Assembly: GCF_900109755.1 (NCBI RefSeq)
Contig: NZ_FOAR01000012.1
Coordinates: 1-64,000, forward strand
Direction of reading: 5' to 3'
Source: Pseudomonas agarici
GTDB lineage: Bacteria > Pseudomonadota > Gammaproteobacteria > Pseudomonadales > Pseudomonadaceae
Length of the DNA stretch: 64,000 bases
Below the pieces are notes generated by a model. It was not told the origin of the DNA. It was given only the letters and a program-made list of their open reading frames with translations, and searched no databases. How positions within the stretch are numbered: position 1 is the stretch's first letter; each line of letters begins with the position of its first letter. Below, one piece after another: positions 1 to 11,434 of the stretch. The position numbers were made by a program, and so were the translations under genes.

Positions 1-489
1 CAGGGGCAAGGGGGCCTCAAGGGAATGCAGGCGGGTGTGACGAGGCATGGTGGAGTCGGGTGAGTTCATCGCGGTGATATCCATCTTCAAGGCTGCGGCC
101 ATGCAGTCGGTTGAAAAGCTCGCCGTTTAGCCAGTCGGGGATCACCCGCCATATGTACCAAGGCGTAGGAAGTTCATGGCGCGTATAAAAAGAACAGGTA
201 CGCGAGAGGCCAGTGTGCCTAGGTGTGCGGGAAGATGGGGGGGTGTTCGGTGTTTAAATAGATGAGCTACAGCAAGTAAGGAAAAGTCCTACAAGACTCC
301 GCACATTGAAGTTCTTTATTGCGGCCAGTTTCAAGAAACACCGGAAAATTAGAGTCGTATAGAACGATGAACACAGGAGAGTGGGCAGGCAGCGGTGCCG
401 CTCTGCGTCACACAGAGCGGCACGAAGCCTCCTGGGAGGTATTCCCATGCCGAGCACGGGAACGATCCGTCAGGGCGTCGGGTGATAGG
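1..489. other. Intergenic stretch, no supported gene
   Basis: No convincing gene lies between the left edge and elbB. On the minus strand one frame is open from about 253 down to a TGA at 17-19. It reads rather protein-like near its end (for example WYIWRVIPDWLNGELF) but has no ATG and no ribosome binding site, so it may be a decayed gene. A minus-strand ATG at 48 (MPRHTRLH) runs off the window and could be the first codons of a neighbour, but no ribosome binding site precedes it. The only clear structure is the hairpin at 395-423. Confidence 0.3.
395..423. repeat. Perfect 11-bp inverted repeat (hairpin)
   Basis: GTGCCGCTCTG and CAGAGCGGCAC are exact reverse complements separated by 7 bases. 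The element lies about 70 bases past the elbB stop codon. It has no T-run on either side, so it is not a classical intrinsic terminator; it could act as a REP-like mRNA 3' end or as a protein site. Confidence 0.5.
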
Positions 490-1152
490 TCAAGCCTGCT
501 GAGTCAGCTCCAGCACCCGGTCCACCAGTTTGTTGATCCCCGACGCCGCCTCGCCGATGGACTGCGCCAGCATATAAGCTGGGGTTGTCACCAGCTTGCG
601 CGCCTTGTCCTCGATAATATCGCCTGCCGAGCACTCCTTGTGGGCGGCGCCCATGGCGTTGAGCGCCGCAGTGGTATCGGCATCGTTGCCGATGGTACAG
701 GTCACGCCCGGACCGTAGATCTTCGCCGCCAGCGCCGCGGTGATGCAGATCAGGCCCACCGGTTTGCCGGCTTCGGCAAAGGCTTCGACCAGCGCCAGGA
801 CTTCTGGCTGCACGCGGCAATTGGCCCCTTCGACGGCAAAGTCGGAAAAGTTCTTCGCCGCGCCGAAACCACCGGGCAGGATCAGTGCGTCGAACTCCCG
901 TACATCGGCTTCGCGCAGGTCCTTGACTTCGCCTCGGGCGATGCGCGCCGATTCCACCAGAACATTGCGCGACTCGGGCATTTCTTCGCCGGTCAGGTGA
1001 TTGATCACCTGCAACTGGGCGATGTTCGGCGCAAAACACTGGACCTTCGCGCCGCGCTGATCCAGGCGCAACAGGGTGAGCACGCTTTCGTGGATTTCCG
1101 CGCCATCGTACACGCCGCAGCCGGAAAGGATTACCGCGATCTTCTTGGTCAT
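490..1152 (-). CDS. elbB: ElbB-like isoprenoid-biosynthesis glyoxalase (DJ-1/PfpI fold)
   Basis: A 220-residue cytoplasmic protein of the ElbB (sigma cross-reacting protein 27A) branch of the DJ-1/PfpI superfamily. It has the family start (SGCGVYDGAEIHES), the LILPGGFGAAKN segment in the middle and the nucleophile-elbow segment GLICITAALAAKI with the expected cysteine. Homologues are linked by name to isoprenoid synthesis and show weak glyoxalase activity; the cellular substrate is not settled. The ATG at 1152 was chosen because GGGAG precedes it at normal spacing and because MTKKIAVIL is the usual start; a 32-residue upstream extension is open but does not look like protein. It is monocistronic. 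Confidence 0.85.
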   Translation of the reverse strand: MTKKIAVILSGCGVYDGAEIHESVLTLLRLDQRGAKVQCFAPNIAQLQVINHLTGEEMPESRNVLVESARIARGEVKDLREADVREFDALILPGGFGAAKNFSDFAVEGANCRVQPEVLALVEAFAEAGKPVGLICITAALAAKIYGPGVTCTIGNDADTTAALNAMGAAHKECSAGDIIEDKARKLVTTPAYMLAQSIGEAASGINKLVDRVLELTQQA

Positions 1153-1348
1153 GTTCGATCTCCCAATAGTCGGTGTTAAATGTCTACCTATTTGGCATTC
1201 ATTGTCAGCGGAATTTTTCCAGACTGCAGCTGATCTTGGATCCATCATTTGTTTCGGGGGCGCCGTGGGCCTGATTGCTCTGGCGATTGCGTTTTTTTGT
1301 CGTACCGAGCGTGATCGGGCTTTAGGCTTTACTGCTACCGGACTCGGT

Positions 1349-1960
1349 TCATTCGCCGGGCGGGTCCTTAGGTCCGGACAAGGCGGTTTCTGCCGCAGCC
1401 TTGCGGGCGAGGCGGGCGCTCTTGATGCGACGCCAACTCCAGAGGAGCAGGCCGATCACCAGCAGGCCGCCCAACACCCATAGCTCGTATTTCTTTACGC
1501 TGCCCAGCAAACCTTCGAGCATTGCGCCGAAGTGATAGGCGGCGGCGGCGAGGGCTGCCGCCCAGATCGCCGCGCCGATGCCGTTGAGCAACAGGTAGCG
1601 TCCGGGTGGATAACCGGACAGGCCAATCGCCACTGGCATGACTGTGCGCAGGCCGTAGACGAAGCGAAAGCTCAGCACCCAGATGTCCGGATGACGGCGA
1701 ATATGCTCCAACGCCCGGTCGCCCATCATTTGCCAGCGCGGTTTACGCGCCAATAACTTGCGGCCGTGCCGGCGCCCCAGGAAATACCACAGCTGGTCAC
1801 CGGCATAGCTGCCGAAGAAAGCCACGATAACCACCAGGTTGATGTCCATGTATCCGCGGAACGCGAGGAAGCCGGCGAGTACCAAAATGGTCTCACCTTC
1901 GAAAAACGTGCCGAGAAACAGGGCGAAGTAACCGAAGTCCTGCAGAAATTGTTGGAGCAT
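1349..1960 (-). CDS. DedA family membrane protein
   Basis: A 203-residue inner-membrane protein of the DedA/SNARE-associated (VTT) family. The N-terminal FFEGETILVLAG segment and the later FRFVYGLRTVMPVAIG segment are the two family signatures, the second carrying the conserved arginines on a re-entrant helix. At least four hydrophobic helices are visible, followed by a basic tail (RRIKSARLARKAAAE). DedA proteins act in membrane lipid recycling and keep proton-motive force and drug tolerance normal; some members move undecaprenyl phosphate. Which lipid this one handles cannot be told. It is transcribed away from hemB. Confidence 0.85.
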   Translation of the reverse strand: MLQQFLQDFGYFALFLGTFFEGETILVLAGFLAFRGYMDINLVVIVAFFGSYAGDQLWYFLGRRHGRKLLARKPRWQMMGDRALEHIRRHPDIWVLSFRFVYGLRTVMPVAIGLSGYPPGRYLLLNGIGAAIWAAALAAAAYHFGAMLEGLLGSVKKYELWVLGGLLVIGLLLWSWRRIKSARLARKAAAETALSGPKDPPGE

Positions 1961-2113
1961 TGTCTGGATGCTGGCGAAATGAACGCGCAGCCTAACCCTT
2001 CGACGACACAGAGGAAAGTGTCCAAATGTGTCTCGACGTTAACATTTCCTACAAGGGCGGCGCGTGCGATGCTCGGTCGCAAGAGCAGCACAACCGTCAT
2101 TCCTTCGTCATAA

Positions 2114-3181
<1,068 letters not shown>

Positions 3182-3199
3182 CCCTCACAGGAACACTCG

Positions 3200-5422
3200 A
3201 TGAATACCGAAGGACTCAGAGAAGTTGAAGTAAAAGACGCTCAGTCGGTGGTGGGGCAGATTGCCGAAACCCCACCGGAGCTGGAGCCCGTGCAAGTGGT
3301 GGCCGAGGCGCCACATGTGGCGGTGCCGTCGGCGGTGGCGATTCCCAGCCTGGATGACAGCAGCTTGTACATCCACCGCGAGCTGTCGCAACTGCAGTTC
3401 AACATCCGCGTGCTGGAGCAGGCACTGGACGAGTCCTATCCGTTGCTGGAGCGGCTCAAGTTCCTGCTGATCTTCTCCAGTAACCTGGACGAGTTTTTCG
3501 AGATTCGCGTCGCCGGGTTGAAGAAGCAGATCACGTTCGCCCGCGAGCAGGCCGGCGCCGATGGCCTGCAGCCGCATCAGGCCCTGGCGCGCATCAGCGA
3601 GCTGGTGCACGGCCACGTCGACCGCCAGTACGCGATCCTCAACGATATCCTGTTGCCGGAACTGGAAAAACACCAGGTACGCTTTATCCGTCGCCGTTAT
3701 TGGACCATCAAGCTCAAGACCTGGGTGCGCCGCTATTTCCGCGACGAGATCGCACCGATCATCACGCCCATCGGCCTCGACCCGACGCACCCGTTTCCAT
3801 TACTGGTGAACAAGAGCCTGAACTTTATCGTCGAGCTTGAGGGTATCGACGCCTTCGGTCGCGATTCCGGCCTGGCGATCATTCCGGCCCCGCGCTTGCT
3901 ACCGAGGATCATCAAGGTACCTGAGGAGGTAGGAGGGGCGGGCGATAATTATGTATTTCTCTCGTCGATGATCCACGCCCACGCCGACGACCTATTTCAG
4001 GGCATGAAGGTCAAGGGTTGCTACCAGTTCCGTCTGACCCGCAACGCCGATCTGGCGCTGGACTCCGAGGATGTCGAAGACCTGGCCCGGGCCTTGCGCG
4101 GCGAGTTGTTCTCCCGTCGTTACGGCGATGCGGTGCGCCTGGAAGTCGCCGACACCTGCCCAAAACATCTGTCGGACTACCTGCTCAAGCAGTTCAACCT
4201 GTCCGAGACCGAGCTGTACCAGGTCAACGGTCCGGTGAACCTGACCCGGCTGTTCAGTATCACCGGCCTGGACAGTCATCCGGAGCTGCAATACACGCCG
4301 TTCACTCCGCAGATCCCCAAGTTGCTGCAGAACAGCGAGAATATCTTCAGCGTGATCAGCAAGCAGGACATCTTGTTGCTGCACCCGTTCGAGTCTTTTA
4401 CACCGGTGGTCGACCTGCTGCGCCAGGCCGCCAAGGATCCGCATGTCCTGGCCGTGCGCCAGACCCTGTACCGTAGCGGCGCCAACTCGGAAATCGTCGA
4501 TGCCCTGGTGGATGCCGCGCGTAACGGCAAGGAAGTCACGGTGGTGATCGAATTGCGCGCACGCTTCGACGAAGAGTCCAACCTGCAACTGGCCAGTCGT
4601 CTGCAAGCGGCCGGAGCGGTGGTGATCTACGGTGTGGTCGGTTTCAAGACCCACGCCAAGATGATGCTGATTCTACGTCGCGAAGCCGGTGAGATTGTCC
4701 GCTATGCGCATCTGGGTACCGGTAACTATCACGCCGGCAACGCCCGCCTGTACACCGACTACAGCCTGCTGACCTCCGACGATGCGCTGTGCGAGGACGT
4801 CGGCAAGTTGTTCAGTCAGTTGATCGGCATGGGCAAGACCCTGCGCATGAAGAAGTTGCTGCATGCGCCGTTCACGCTCAGGAAGGGCATGCTCGACATG
4901 ATTGCCCGGGAAACCCAGTTCGCCGTCGACGGCAAGTCGGCGCACATCATCGCCAAGTTCAATTCGCTGACCGATCCGAAGATTATTCGTGCGCTGTACA
5001 AGGCCAGCCAGTGCGGCGTGCGTATCGATCTGGTGGTGCGTGGCATGTGCTGCCTGCGGCCGGGCATTGCCGGGGTCTCGCACAATATCCAGGTGCGCTC
5101 GATCATCGGCCGCTTCCTGGAACACACCCGGGTATTCTACTTCCTCAACGGCGGCGAGGAGCAGATGTTCCTGTCCAGCGCGGACTGGATGGAGCGCAAC
5201 CTCGATAAGCGCGTCGAGACCTGCTTCCCGGTAGAGGGCAAGAAATTGATCCTGCGGGTCAAGAAGGAACTGGAAAGTTATCTCACTGATAACACGCATA
5301 GCTGGAGCTTGCAGTCGGACGGGCGCTACATCCGTAACACGCCGACCGGCAACCAGAACGCTCGCAGCGCCCAGGCGTTCTTGCTCGATCGCCTGAGCAA
5401 CCCGATCCTCAGTGTACGTTGA
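3200..5422 (+). CDS. ppk1: Polyphosphate kinase 1
   Basis: A 740-residue enzyme that reversibly moves the gamma phosphate of ATP onto inorganic polyphosphate. About 40 non-conserved residues precede the PPK N-terminal domain ([20 protein letters not shown]). The two phospholipase-D-like catalytic halves follow: the GFKTHAKMM segment carries the probable phosphorylated histidine (residue 485), and [18 protein letters not shown] marks the second half. Length is usual for proteobacterial PPK1 with a short N-terminal extension. The gene follows hemB closely, and its 3' end overlaps that of the convergent ppx by 14 bases, so synthesis and breakdown of polyphosphate are encoded tail to tail. Confidence 0.96.
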   Translation: MNTEGLREVEVKDAQSVVGQIAETPPELEPVQVVAEAPHVAVPSAVAIPSLDDSSLYIHRELSQLQFNIRVLEQALDESYPLLERLKFLLIFSSNLDEFFEIRVAGLKKQITFAREQAGADGLQPHQALARISELVHGHVDRQYAILNDILLPELEKHQVRFIRRRYWTIKLKTWVRRYFRDEIAPIITPIGLDPTHPFPLLVNKSLNFIVELEGIDAFGRDSGLAIIPAPRLLPRIIKVPEEVGGAGDNYVFLSSMIHAHADDLFQGMKVKGCYQFRLTRNADLALDSEDVEDLARALRGELFSRRYGDAVRLEVADTCPKHLSDYLLKQFNLSETELYQVNGPVNLTRLFSITGLDSHPELQYTPFTPQIPKLLQNSENIFSVISKQDILLLHPFESFTPVVDLLRQAAKDPHVLAVRQTLYRSGANSEIVDALVDAARNGKEVTVVIELRARFDEESNLQLASRLQAAGAVVIYGVVGFKTHAKMMLILRREAGEIVRYAHLGTGNYHAGNARLYTDYSLLTSDDALCEDVGKLFSQLIGMGKTLRMKKLLHAPFTLRKGMLDMIARETQFAVDGKSAHIIAKFNSLTDPKIIRALYKASQCGVRIDLVVRGMCCLRPGIAGVSHNIQVRSIIGRFLEHTRVFYFLNGGEEQMFLSSADWMERNLDKRVETCFPVEGKKLILRVKKELESYLTDNTHSWSLQSDGRYIRNTPTGNQNARSAQAFLLDRLSNPILSVR

Positions 5423-6911
5423 GGACGATACTGACTCGGGTCAGCCACTCCGCTTCCAGCGCGAAGTCGGCCTGAGTCAGTTGGTTCTGCTCCAGCCAGC
5501 CCTTGGGAAACACGACATCCAGGCTATCGCCGTGGGCACGCAAGACGACCTGCGGCATTTCCTGGGTGCCACGGATGTGGTGGAACAGGATCGCGAAGCG
5601 CAACAAGACGCACAAGCGAATCAGCTTGGTGCCGTCATTGCCGAACTCGGCAAACTTGTCCTTGGGAATATTACGTCGGTGGCCGCGTACCAGTAGTGCC
5701 AGCATTTGCTGGTCTTCCCGTGAGAAACCGGCCAGGTCGGAGTGCTCGATCAGGTAGGCGCCGTGCTTGTGGTACTGATAGTGGGCGATATCCAAGCCCA
5801 CCTCGTGGACCTTGGCGGCCCAGCCCAGCAGCTCGCGCCAGACTCCGGCATCCAGCTCCCAGGCTTCGGCCACCTGGTCGAAGGCGTGCAGCGCCTTGTG
5901 CTCGACCCGTGCCGCCTGTTCCACATCGACGTGATAACGCTCCATCAGCGAGGTGAGGGTGCGTTCGCGCACGTCTTCATGGTGATGACGGCCCAGCAGG
6001 TCATAGAGCACGCCTTCGCGCAAGGCGCCGTCGCAGTGATCCATGCGCCGCAGGTCGAGGGCATCGAAGATCGCCTCGAGAATCGCCAGGCCGGCCGGGA
6101 AGATGGTCCGGCGGTCGGGCTTGATGCCCTCAAAGTCGATTTTCTCGGCATCGCCGAGCTTGAACAGCTTGCGCTTGAGCCAGGCCAGGCCTTCGACATT
6201 GACCTCGCCGCTGCCGTGGCCGCCGGCCTTCAGTGCCAGGCCAATGGCGCGGATGGTCCCGGAAGAGCCGATAGCCTCGTCCCAGGTCAGGCGATGCAGA
6301 GCATGTTCGATGCTCATGATTTCCAGGCGCGCTGCCGTGTAGGCCTGGGCATAGCGCGCCGGGGTGATCTTGCCGTCGCGAAAATAACGCTGGGTATAGC
6401 TGACGCAGCCCATCTGCAGGCTTTCGCGTAACAGCGGCTCGAAGCGCTGACCGATGATGAATTCGGTGCTGCCGCCGCCGATATCGGCGACCAGGCGCTT
6501 GCCTGGGGTGTCGGCGAGGGTGTGGGAGACACCGAGGTAAATCAACCGGGCCTCTTCGCGGCCGGAAATGACTTCCACCGGGTGGCCGAGGATATCTTCG
6601 GCGCGATGAATGAACTCCGCCCGGTTGCGCGCCTCGCGCAGGGCGTTGGTGCCGACGATCCGCACGGCACCCAGGGGCATGCCGTTGATCAGTTGGGCAA
6701 AGCGTTTCAGGCAATCGAGCCCGCGTTGCATCGATTCTTCGCTGAGCTTGCGCTCTTCATCGATACCGGCGGCCAGTTGAACCTTTTCGCCGAGCCGCTC
6801 CAGAATGCGGATTTCACCGTTCTGGGCCTTGGCCACGACCATATGGAAGCTGTTCGAACCCAGGTCGATAGCGGCGATCAGGGAAAGATTCTTGGCTTGA
6901 GAATGCGGCAT
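5409..6911 (-). CDS. ppx: Exopolyphosphatase
   Basis: A 500-residue ASKHA-fold phosphatase of the Ppx/GppA family that releases phosphate from polyphosphate ends. Two phosphate-binding loops are visible, [15 protein letters not shown] near the N terminus and [14 protein letters not shown] at about residue 145. The C-terminal half resembles the HD-like domain of long Ppx enzymes ([23 protein letters not shown] in part). The last codons overlap the end of ppk1 on the other strand, so transcripts from the pair can form antisense RNA over the stop codons. The 343-bp gap upstream, shared with trxA, must hold its promoter. Confidence 0.94.
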   Translation of the reverse strand: MPHSQAKNLSLIAAIDLGSNSFHMVVAKAQNGEIRILERLGEKVQLAAGIDEERKLSEESMQRGLDCLKRFAQLINGMPLGAVRIVGTNALREARNRAEFIHRAEDILGHPVEVISGREEARLIYLGVSHTLADTPGKRLVADIGGGSTEFIIGQRFEPLLRESLQMGCVSYTQRYFRDGKITPARYAQAYTAARLEIMSIEHALHRLTWDEAIGSSGTIRAIGLALKAGGHGSGEVNVEGLAWLKRKLFKLGDAEKIDFEGIKPDRRTIFPAGLAILEAIFDALDLRRMDHCDGALREGVLYDLLGRHHHEDVRERTLTSLMERYHVDVEQAARVEHKALHAFDQVAEAWELDAGVWRELLGWAAKVHEVGLDIAHYQYHKHGAYLIEHSDLAGFSREDQQMLALLVRGHRRNIPKDKFAEFGNDGTKLIRLCVLLRFAILFHHIRGTQEMPQVVLRAHGDSLDVVFPKGWLEQNQLTQADFALEAEWLTRVSIVLNVH

Positions 6912-7254
6912 GGTTGAAGGATCTCGGTCGATAACCCGGCCATCGTGCCACGATCGACCGTCGCCGCCAACGGATGGTGTTTGAGGTTTGTTGGATCCGC
7001 TTTTTTTTACACAGGTGGGCAGGAAGAATCCGGTTTCACTTTTATTTTATCCCGAGATACCGCATTGCGCATGGGGATTGCTTTTGTCATGCCCGGACGA
7101 CATTTGCACGATGGGCGTGCAACCTGGCGGTGTTCGGCCATACTCAGACTCTTGGAGTACCATAGTTAGACTCAATCATCTGCGGCTTCCTGTACGTAGG
7201 AAGGGCGGCTATGATGGGCTACGTTTTTTTTGGCTCACAACCCCGGAGACATCC
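6912..7254. other. Divergent ppx/trxA control region
   Basis: No gene is seen in these 343 bases. The region carries the promoters of ppx (minus) and trxA (plus). A candidate trxA promoter lies at 7187-7215, and a run of T residues follows at 7224-7231 in the leader, just ahead of the trxA ribosome binding site CGGAG. Confidence 0.4.
7187..7215 (+). promoter_or_regulatory. Candidate trxA promoter
   Basis: TTCCTG (7187-7192) and TATGAT (7210-7215) are separated by exactly 17 bases, 40 bases before the trxA start. The -35 match is poor and the -10 match is good. The -35 box lies inside the short inverted repeat CTTCCT-N6-AGGAAG, a possible operator. Confidence 0.35.
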
Positions 7255-7584
7255 ATGAGCAGCGATCTTATCAAGCACGTCACCGACGCGAGCTTTGAAG
7301 CAGAAGTCCTGAAGTCTGAAGACTCTGTTTTGGTTGACTACTGGGCTGAGTGGTGCGGCCCCTGCAAAATGATCGCTCCGGTCCTGGACGAGATCGCCAG
7401 GGACTACAAAGGCAAGCTGATCGTCGCCAAACTGAATATCGACGACAACCAGGAAACTCCGGCCAAGTACGGTGTGCGTGGCATCCCGACGCTGATGCTG
7501 TTCAAGAAGGGCAACCCCGAGGCGACCAAGGTTGGCGCCCTGTCGAAGTCGCAGTTACAAGCTTTTCTCGACTCCAACATCTAA
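7255..7584 (+). CDS. trxA: Thioredoxin 1
   Basis: A 109-residue cytoplasmic thioredoxin that reduces protein disulfides using electrons from thioredoxin reductase. The active site WCGPCK has its cysteines at residues 34 and 37, and the cis-proline loop GIPTLMLF is intact. Length matches the family. The ATG at 7255 is preceded by CGGAG; the frame is open further upstream but that part is not thioredoxin-like. A strong terminator follows at once, so trxA is monocistronic although rho lies next to it, the usual order in gammaproteobacteria. Confidence 0.97.
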   Translation: MSSDLIKHVTDASFEAEVLKSEDSVLVDYWAEWCGPCKMIAPVLDEIARDYKGKLIVAKLNIDDNQETPAKYGVRGIPTLMLFKKGNPEATKVGALSKSQLQAFLDSNI

Positions 7585-7605
7585 GCATCGTTCGGCTGTC
7601 ATCAG

Positions 7606-7634
7606 AAAGCCTCGCAAATTGCGGGGCTTTTTCG
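7606..7634 (+). terminator. Intrinsic terminator of trxA
   Basis: AAAGCCTCGC pairs with GCGGGGCTTT (one G-U pair) around a short A/T loop and is followed by a T-run. It lies 20 bases after the trxA stop codon. Confidence 0.85.
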
Positions 7635-7829
7635 TTAAAAGGGGCTAGACGCTCCGAAACCCAGGTGTTACATTCGGCCCCGCACTGGTTTCTCCATTGC
7701 CCCCTGCAAGCCGTCGCCGACGCTCTCCTTTTCGAACAAGTACGCGATCCTGTCGCCTTCTCCGCGGCGCGGCCTCATTAAGCCAAAAGCTTAGTTTCCC
7801 CCCTCCATAAATGATTACGTCATTCCTAT

Positions 7830-9089
7830 ATGAATCTGACTGAACTCAAGCAAAAGCCGATTACCGAACTGCTCGAATTGGCCGAACAGATGGGCATAGA
7901 AAATATGGCCCGTTCGCGCAAGCAGGATGTGATTTTCTCCCTGCTGAAAAAGCACGCAAAAAGCGGCGAGGAAATCTCCGGTGATGGCGTGCTGGAGATC
8001 CTCCAGGACGGCTTCGGCTTTCTCCGCTCTTCCGATGCGTCCTACCTGGCCGGCCCGGACGACATCTACGTCTCGCCCAGCCAGATCCGCCGCTTCAACT
8101 TGCGCACCGGTGACACTATCGTCGGCAAGATCCGCCCTCCGAAGGAAGGCGAGCGTTATTTCGCCCTGCTCAAGGTCGACACGATCAACTACGATCGTCC
8201 GGAAAATGCCAAGAACAAGATTCTCTTCGAGAACCTGACGCCACTGTTCCCGACTGTACGTATGAAGATGGAAGCCGGTAACGGTTCCACCGAGGACTTG
8301 ACCGGCCGCGTGATCGACCTTTGCGCTCCAATCGGCAAGGGTCAGCGTGGCCTGATCGTGGCACCGCCGAAAGCGGGTAAGACGATCATGCTGCAGAACA
8401 TCGCGGCGAACATCACCCGCAACAACCCGGAAGTGCACCTGATCGTGCTGCTGATCGATGAGCGTCCGGAAGAAGTGACCGAAATGCAGCGCACCGTGCG
8501 CGGCGAAGTGGTTGCCTCGACGTTCGACGAGCCACCGACCCGTCACGTGCAGGTGGCTGAAATGGTGATCGAGAAAGCTAAGCGCCTGGTCGAGCACAAG
8601 AAGGACGTGGTGATCCTGCTCGACTCCATCACCCGTCTGGCCCGTGCCTACAACACCGTGATCCCGAGCTCCGGCAAGGTCCTGACCGGTGGTGTCGATG
8701 CCCATGCTCTGGAGAAACCGAAGCGTTTCTTCGGTGCCGCGCGCAATATCGAAGAAGGCGGCTCGCTGACCATTATCGCCACCGCGCTGGTTGAAACCGG
8801 CTCGAAGATGGACGAAGTGATCTACGAAGAGTTCAAGGGTACCGGCAACATGGAACTGCCGCTGGACCGCAAGATCGCTGAAAAGCGCGTCTTCCCGGCA
8901 ATCAACATCAACCGTTCCGGCACCCGTCGCGAGGAGTTGCTGACTGCCGACGACGAGCTGCAGCGCATGTGGATCCTGCGCAAGCTGCTGCATCCGATGG
9001 ATGAAGTGGCGGCCATCGAGTTCCTGGTCGATAAGTTGAAACAGACCAAGACCAACGATGAGTTCTTCCTGTCGATGAAGCGCAAGTAA
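7830..9089 (+). CDS. rho: Transcription termination factor Rho
   Basis: A 419-residue RNA-dependent ATPase that forms hexamers and releases transcripts from RNA polymerase. In order it has the N-terminal helical part, the cold-shock-like RNA-binding domain ([14 protein letters not shown]), the Walker A loop APPKAGKT, the Walker B segment [16 protein letters not shown], and the Q and R loop segments near [16 protein letters not shown] and GTGNMEL. Length and sequence are typical of Pseudomonas Rho. The 195-base leader after the trxA terminator is long enough to hold its promoter and autogenous control sites, but I could not identify them. Confidence 0.98.
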   Translation: MNLTELKQKPITELLELAEQMGIENMARSRKQDVIFSLLKKHAKSGEEISGDGVLEILQDGFGFLRSSDASYLAGPDDIYVSPSQIRRFNLRTGDTIVGKIRPPKEGERYFALLKVDTINYDRPENAKNKILFENLTPLFPTVRMKMEAGNGSTEDLTGRVIDLCAPIGKGQRGLIVAPPKAGKTIMLQNIAANITRNNPEVHLIVLLIDERPEEVTEMQRTVRGEVVASTFDEPPTRHVQVAEMVIEKAKRLVEHKKDVVILLDSITRLARAYNTVIPSSGKVLTGGVDAHALEKPKRFFGAARNIEEGGSLTIIATALVETGSKMDEVIYEEFKGTGNMELPLDRKIAEKRVFPAININRSGTRREELLTADDELQRMWILRKLLHPMDEVAAIEFLVDKLKQTKTNDEFFLSMKRK

Positions 9090-9365
9090 GACGGCGCTTC
9101 AGGTCAAGGAGAACAGCGCCCCCGGCGTCACAATTTCGCCAGGGCTGAGCCTGCACGCCAGACCCTTTATCAGGTCGAGGTCAGGCTCAGGTCAATAGCA
9201 TGGCCCCGAAGAAGCGCTTTTCGAGAGATGCGCCTGGCCATAGACGCATCTGGAGGGTAGGGTCGTCAAGGAAGAAAAGAGTGGGTGATCGGTGGATGCA
9301 CGATTAAAAACTCGACTACGCTGCTTCTCGTCGTATTTCCTATTTGAACTGGGTGGCTTGGGCGG

Positions 9366-11345
9366 ATGAGCACTCTTGCCTACCGGCGGGACATTGACGG
9401 CTTGCGTGCGGTAGCGGTCATCGCAGTTGTGCTGTTTCATTTTGATGTTCCAGGGTTCGCTGGAGGTTTCGTCGGTGTCGACGTATTTTTCGTGATCTCC
9501 GGCTACCTCATCACCTCGCTCATTTGGCGCGATCGCCAGGGCGGACGTTTCAGTCTTGTCGAGTTCTGGGCTCGGCGCGCCCGGCGTATCCTGCCGGCGT
9601 TGTTCGCCATGATGCTGGCGAGCTTGGTGGCGGGGTGGTTTTTGCTGGCCCCCAAGGACTATGACGAGTTGGGGCATTCAATTCGTTACCAGGTGATCTT
9701 CACGTCCAACCTGCTGTTCGCGCGCCAAGATGGCTATTTCGATGTGGCCTCCGATCTCAAACCGCTGTTGCATACGTGGTCGTTATCGATTGAGGAGCAG
9801 TTCTACGTCATTTTCCCGCCCCTGCTGATATTGCTGTCGAGTCGGTTGAAATATTGGCGCACGGCGTTGTTCCTGTTGCTGCTGATGTCCTTTGCCATGA
9901 ATCAGTGGGCATTGAGCGACTCTCCGCAAAAAGCTTTTTTTCTCTTGCACATGCGAGCTTGGGAGTTGCTGGCGGGCGCGTTGCTGGCGGTGTCGCCTTG
10001 TGGGCGGCGTGTGAACCCTCTGCAAGCACAGGCTGTCAGCTTGCTCGGTCTGGGGCTGATTCTGGTGGCGGTGTTGGGTTATCAGTCAAGCACGCCCTTT
10101 CCTGGGGCTGCGGCCTTATTGCCTGTAGTGGGCGCGATTTGCCTGATCTGGGCCAACGGCCAGCAGACGACTCTGGTAGGACAGCTACTGGGCAGTCGTT
10201 TGCCGGTGGGCATCGGATTGATTTCCTACTCGTGGTACCTGTGGCATTGGCCGGTGCTGGTCTTCGGCAAGTATGCCAGCGTTTACGGCCTTGGCTCTTG
10301 GGGGCTTGGCGTCTTGTTCATTTTGAGTCTGGTGCTGAGCTATGGGGCCTGGCGGTTTGTCGAGGTGCCGTTTCGTGAGCGACGGTGGCTGGCGGACAAT
10401 CGGCGCATCCTGGTGGCGTCGGGCATGGCAATCCTCGGCTTGGGGCTGGTGGGGAGAAGCCTGGGCTGGACCGAGGGCATCCCTTGGCGACTGTCGCCCC
10501 AGGCACTGCAATATGCCGAGGCACGCATCTGGAGTCCCGAGCTGATGAAGTGTCTGTGGGATGACAAGAAAAACGACCGCCAGTTCTGCCATTTCGGCCT
10601 GCAATCTCAAGCGGCGCGTGCGCTGGTCTGGGGTGACAGCCATTCTGCGGCCTTGATTCCTGCTTTGGAAAATGAGGCGCGCGAGCACAACGTCAATATT
10701 ACCCAGGCAAGCTATGCCGGGTGCTTGCCGTTCCACAGGCGCGAAAGCAGCGCCGGTTGTACGCGTTTCAATCAGCGTGTCAGTCAGGCACTGAATGAGG
10801 AGAAGTACAGCGACGTGGTGTTGGCCGCGCGCTGGAGCCTGTACGTCTACGGGCTGCCTTCGGGTGACACCAGGCCGGCGCTGATAAACCCGATGACCGG
10901 AAAGTACCAGCGGGCCGTCGCCGAGCGGCGTTTCGCCGAAGGCATGGGCACTCTGGTGCGGCAGTTGCGCGCCGCTGGCCATCGGGTCTGGTTGGTCAAG
11001 GAAGTGCCCCTGCAAGACTTCAGCGTGCCTTATCGTCTCAGTCGCCTGGCGATGATGGGATTGCCCACCCACACTGAGCGCCTGCCTCTGGCGGAGCATC
11101 AGCGACGCTTGGCCTATATCGATGCACTGTTCCTACAACTGGCGGCTGCCGATCCCGAGGTGAAGTTGTTGGATCCCGCGCTGAAGTTGTGTAGTGCTAT
11201 CGATGGTTGCCGTGTCGAACTCGATGGCCGCTCGTTGTACACCGACGATAATCATCTCTCCGACGTGGGATCACGATATGTCGAGGAGTTCCTTGAGCCG
11301 TTGTTCATCACCCTGCGCGATCAAACCGTGGCGGGGCGTCTTTAG
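9366..11345 (+). CDS. Membrane O-acyltransferase with C-terminal SGNH domain (OafA-like)
   Basis: A 659-residue inner-membrane protein. The first 360 residues form the acyltransferase-3 domain: an arginine-rich start (YRRDIDGLRAVAVIAVV) with the LFHF histidine, then about ten hydrophobic helices. The periplasmic C-terminal half is an SGNH hydrolase-like domain with block I ALVWGDSHSAAL and the catalytic Asp-His pair in YTDDNHLSDVGS. Such fusions O-acetylate surface sugars, for example O-antigen in OafA-type enzymes, passing the acetyl group to the SGNH domain. The target glycan is unknown because no polysaccharide cluster is adjacent. PAO1 has, as I recall, a probable O-antigen acetylase at the same place next to rho. 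Confidence 0.88.
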   Translation: MSTLAYRRDIDGLRAVAVIAVVLFHFDVPGFAGGFVGVDVFFVISGYLITSLIWRDRQGGRFSLVEFWARRARRILPALFAMMLASLVAGWFLLAPKDYDELGHSIRYQVIFTSNLLFARQDGYFDVASDLKPLLHTWSLSIEEQFYVIFPPLLILLSSRLKYWRTALFLLLLMSFAMNQWALSDSPQKAFFLLHMRAWELLAGALLAVSPCGRRVNPLQAQAVSLLGLGLILVAVLGYQSSTPFPGAAALLPVVGAICLIWANGQQTTLVGQLLGSRLPVGIGLISYSWYLWHWPVLVFGKYASVYGLGSWGLGVLFILSLVLSYGAWRFVEVPFRERRWLADNRRILVASGMAILGLGLVGRSLGWTEGIPWRLSPQALQYAEARIWSPELMKCLWDDKKNDRQFCHFGLQSQAARALVWGDSHSAALIPALENEAREHNVNITQASYAGCLPFHRRESSAGCTRFNQRVSQALNEEKYSDVVLAARWSLYVYGLPSGDTRPALINPMTGKYQRAVAERRFAEGMGTLVRQLRAAGHRVWLVKEVPLQDFSVPYRLSRLAMMGLPTHTERLPLAEHQRRLAYIDALFLQLAAADPEVKLLDPALKLCSAIDGCRVELDGRSLYTDDNHLSDVGSRYVEEFLEPLFITLRDQTVAGRL

Positions 11346-11434
11346 TGGGCGGTGCTTGTCCATGGCATGCAATAAGCTGCCAGCGGCCGTAAGAGCAGGT
11401 AGGATGTACGCCTATTTTACGGGTGGCAGGGCTA

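Noticed and set aside
9192..9677. 161-codon minus-strand frame between rho and the acyltransferase
   Set aside because: Overlaps the start of the acyltransferase gene and is Gln/Pro/Ser-rich without a domain.
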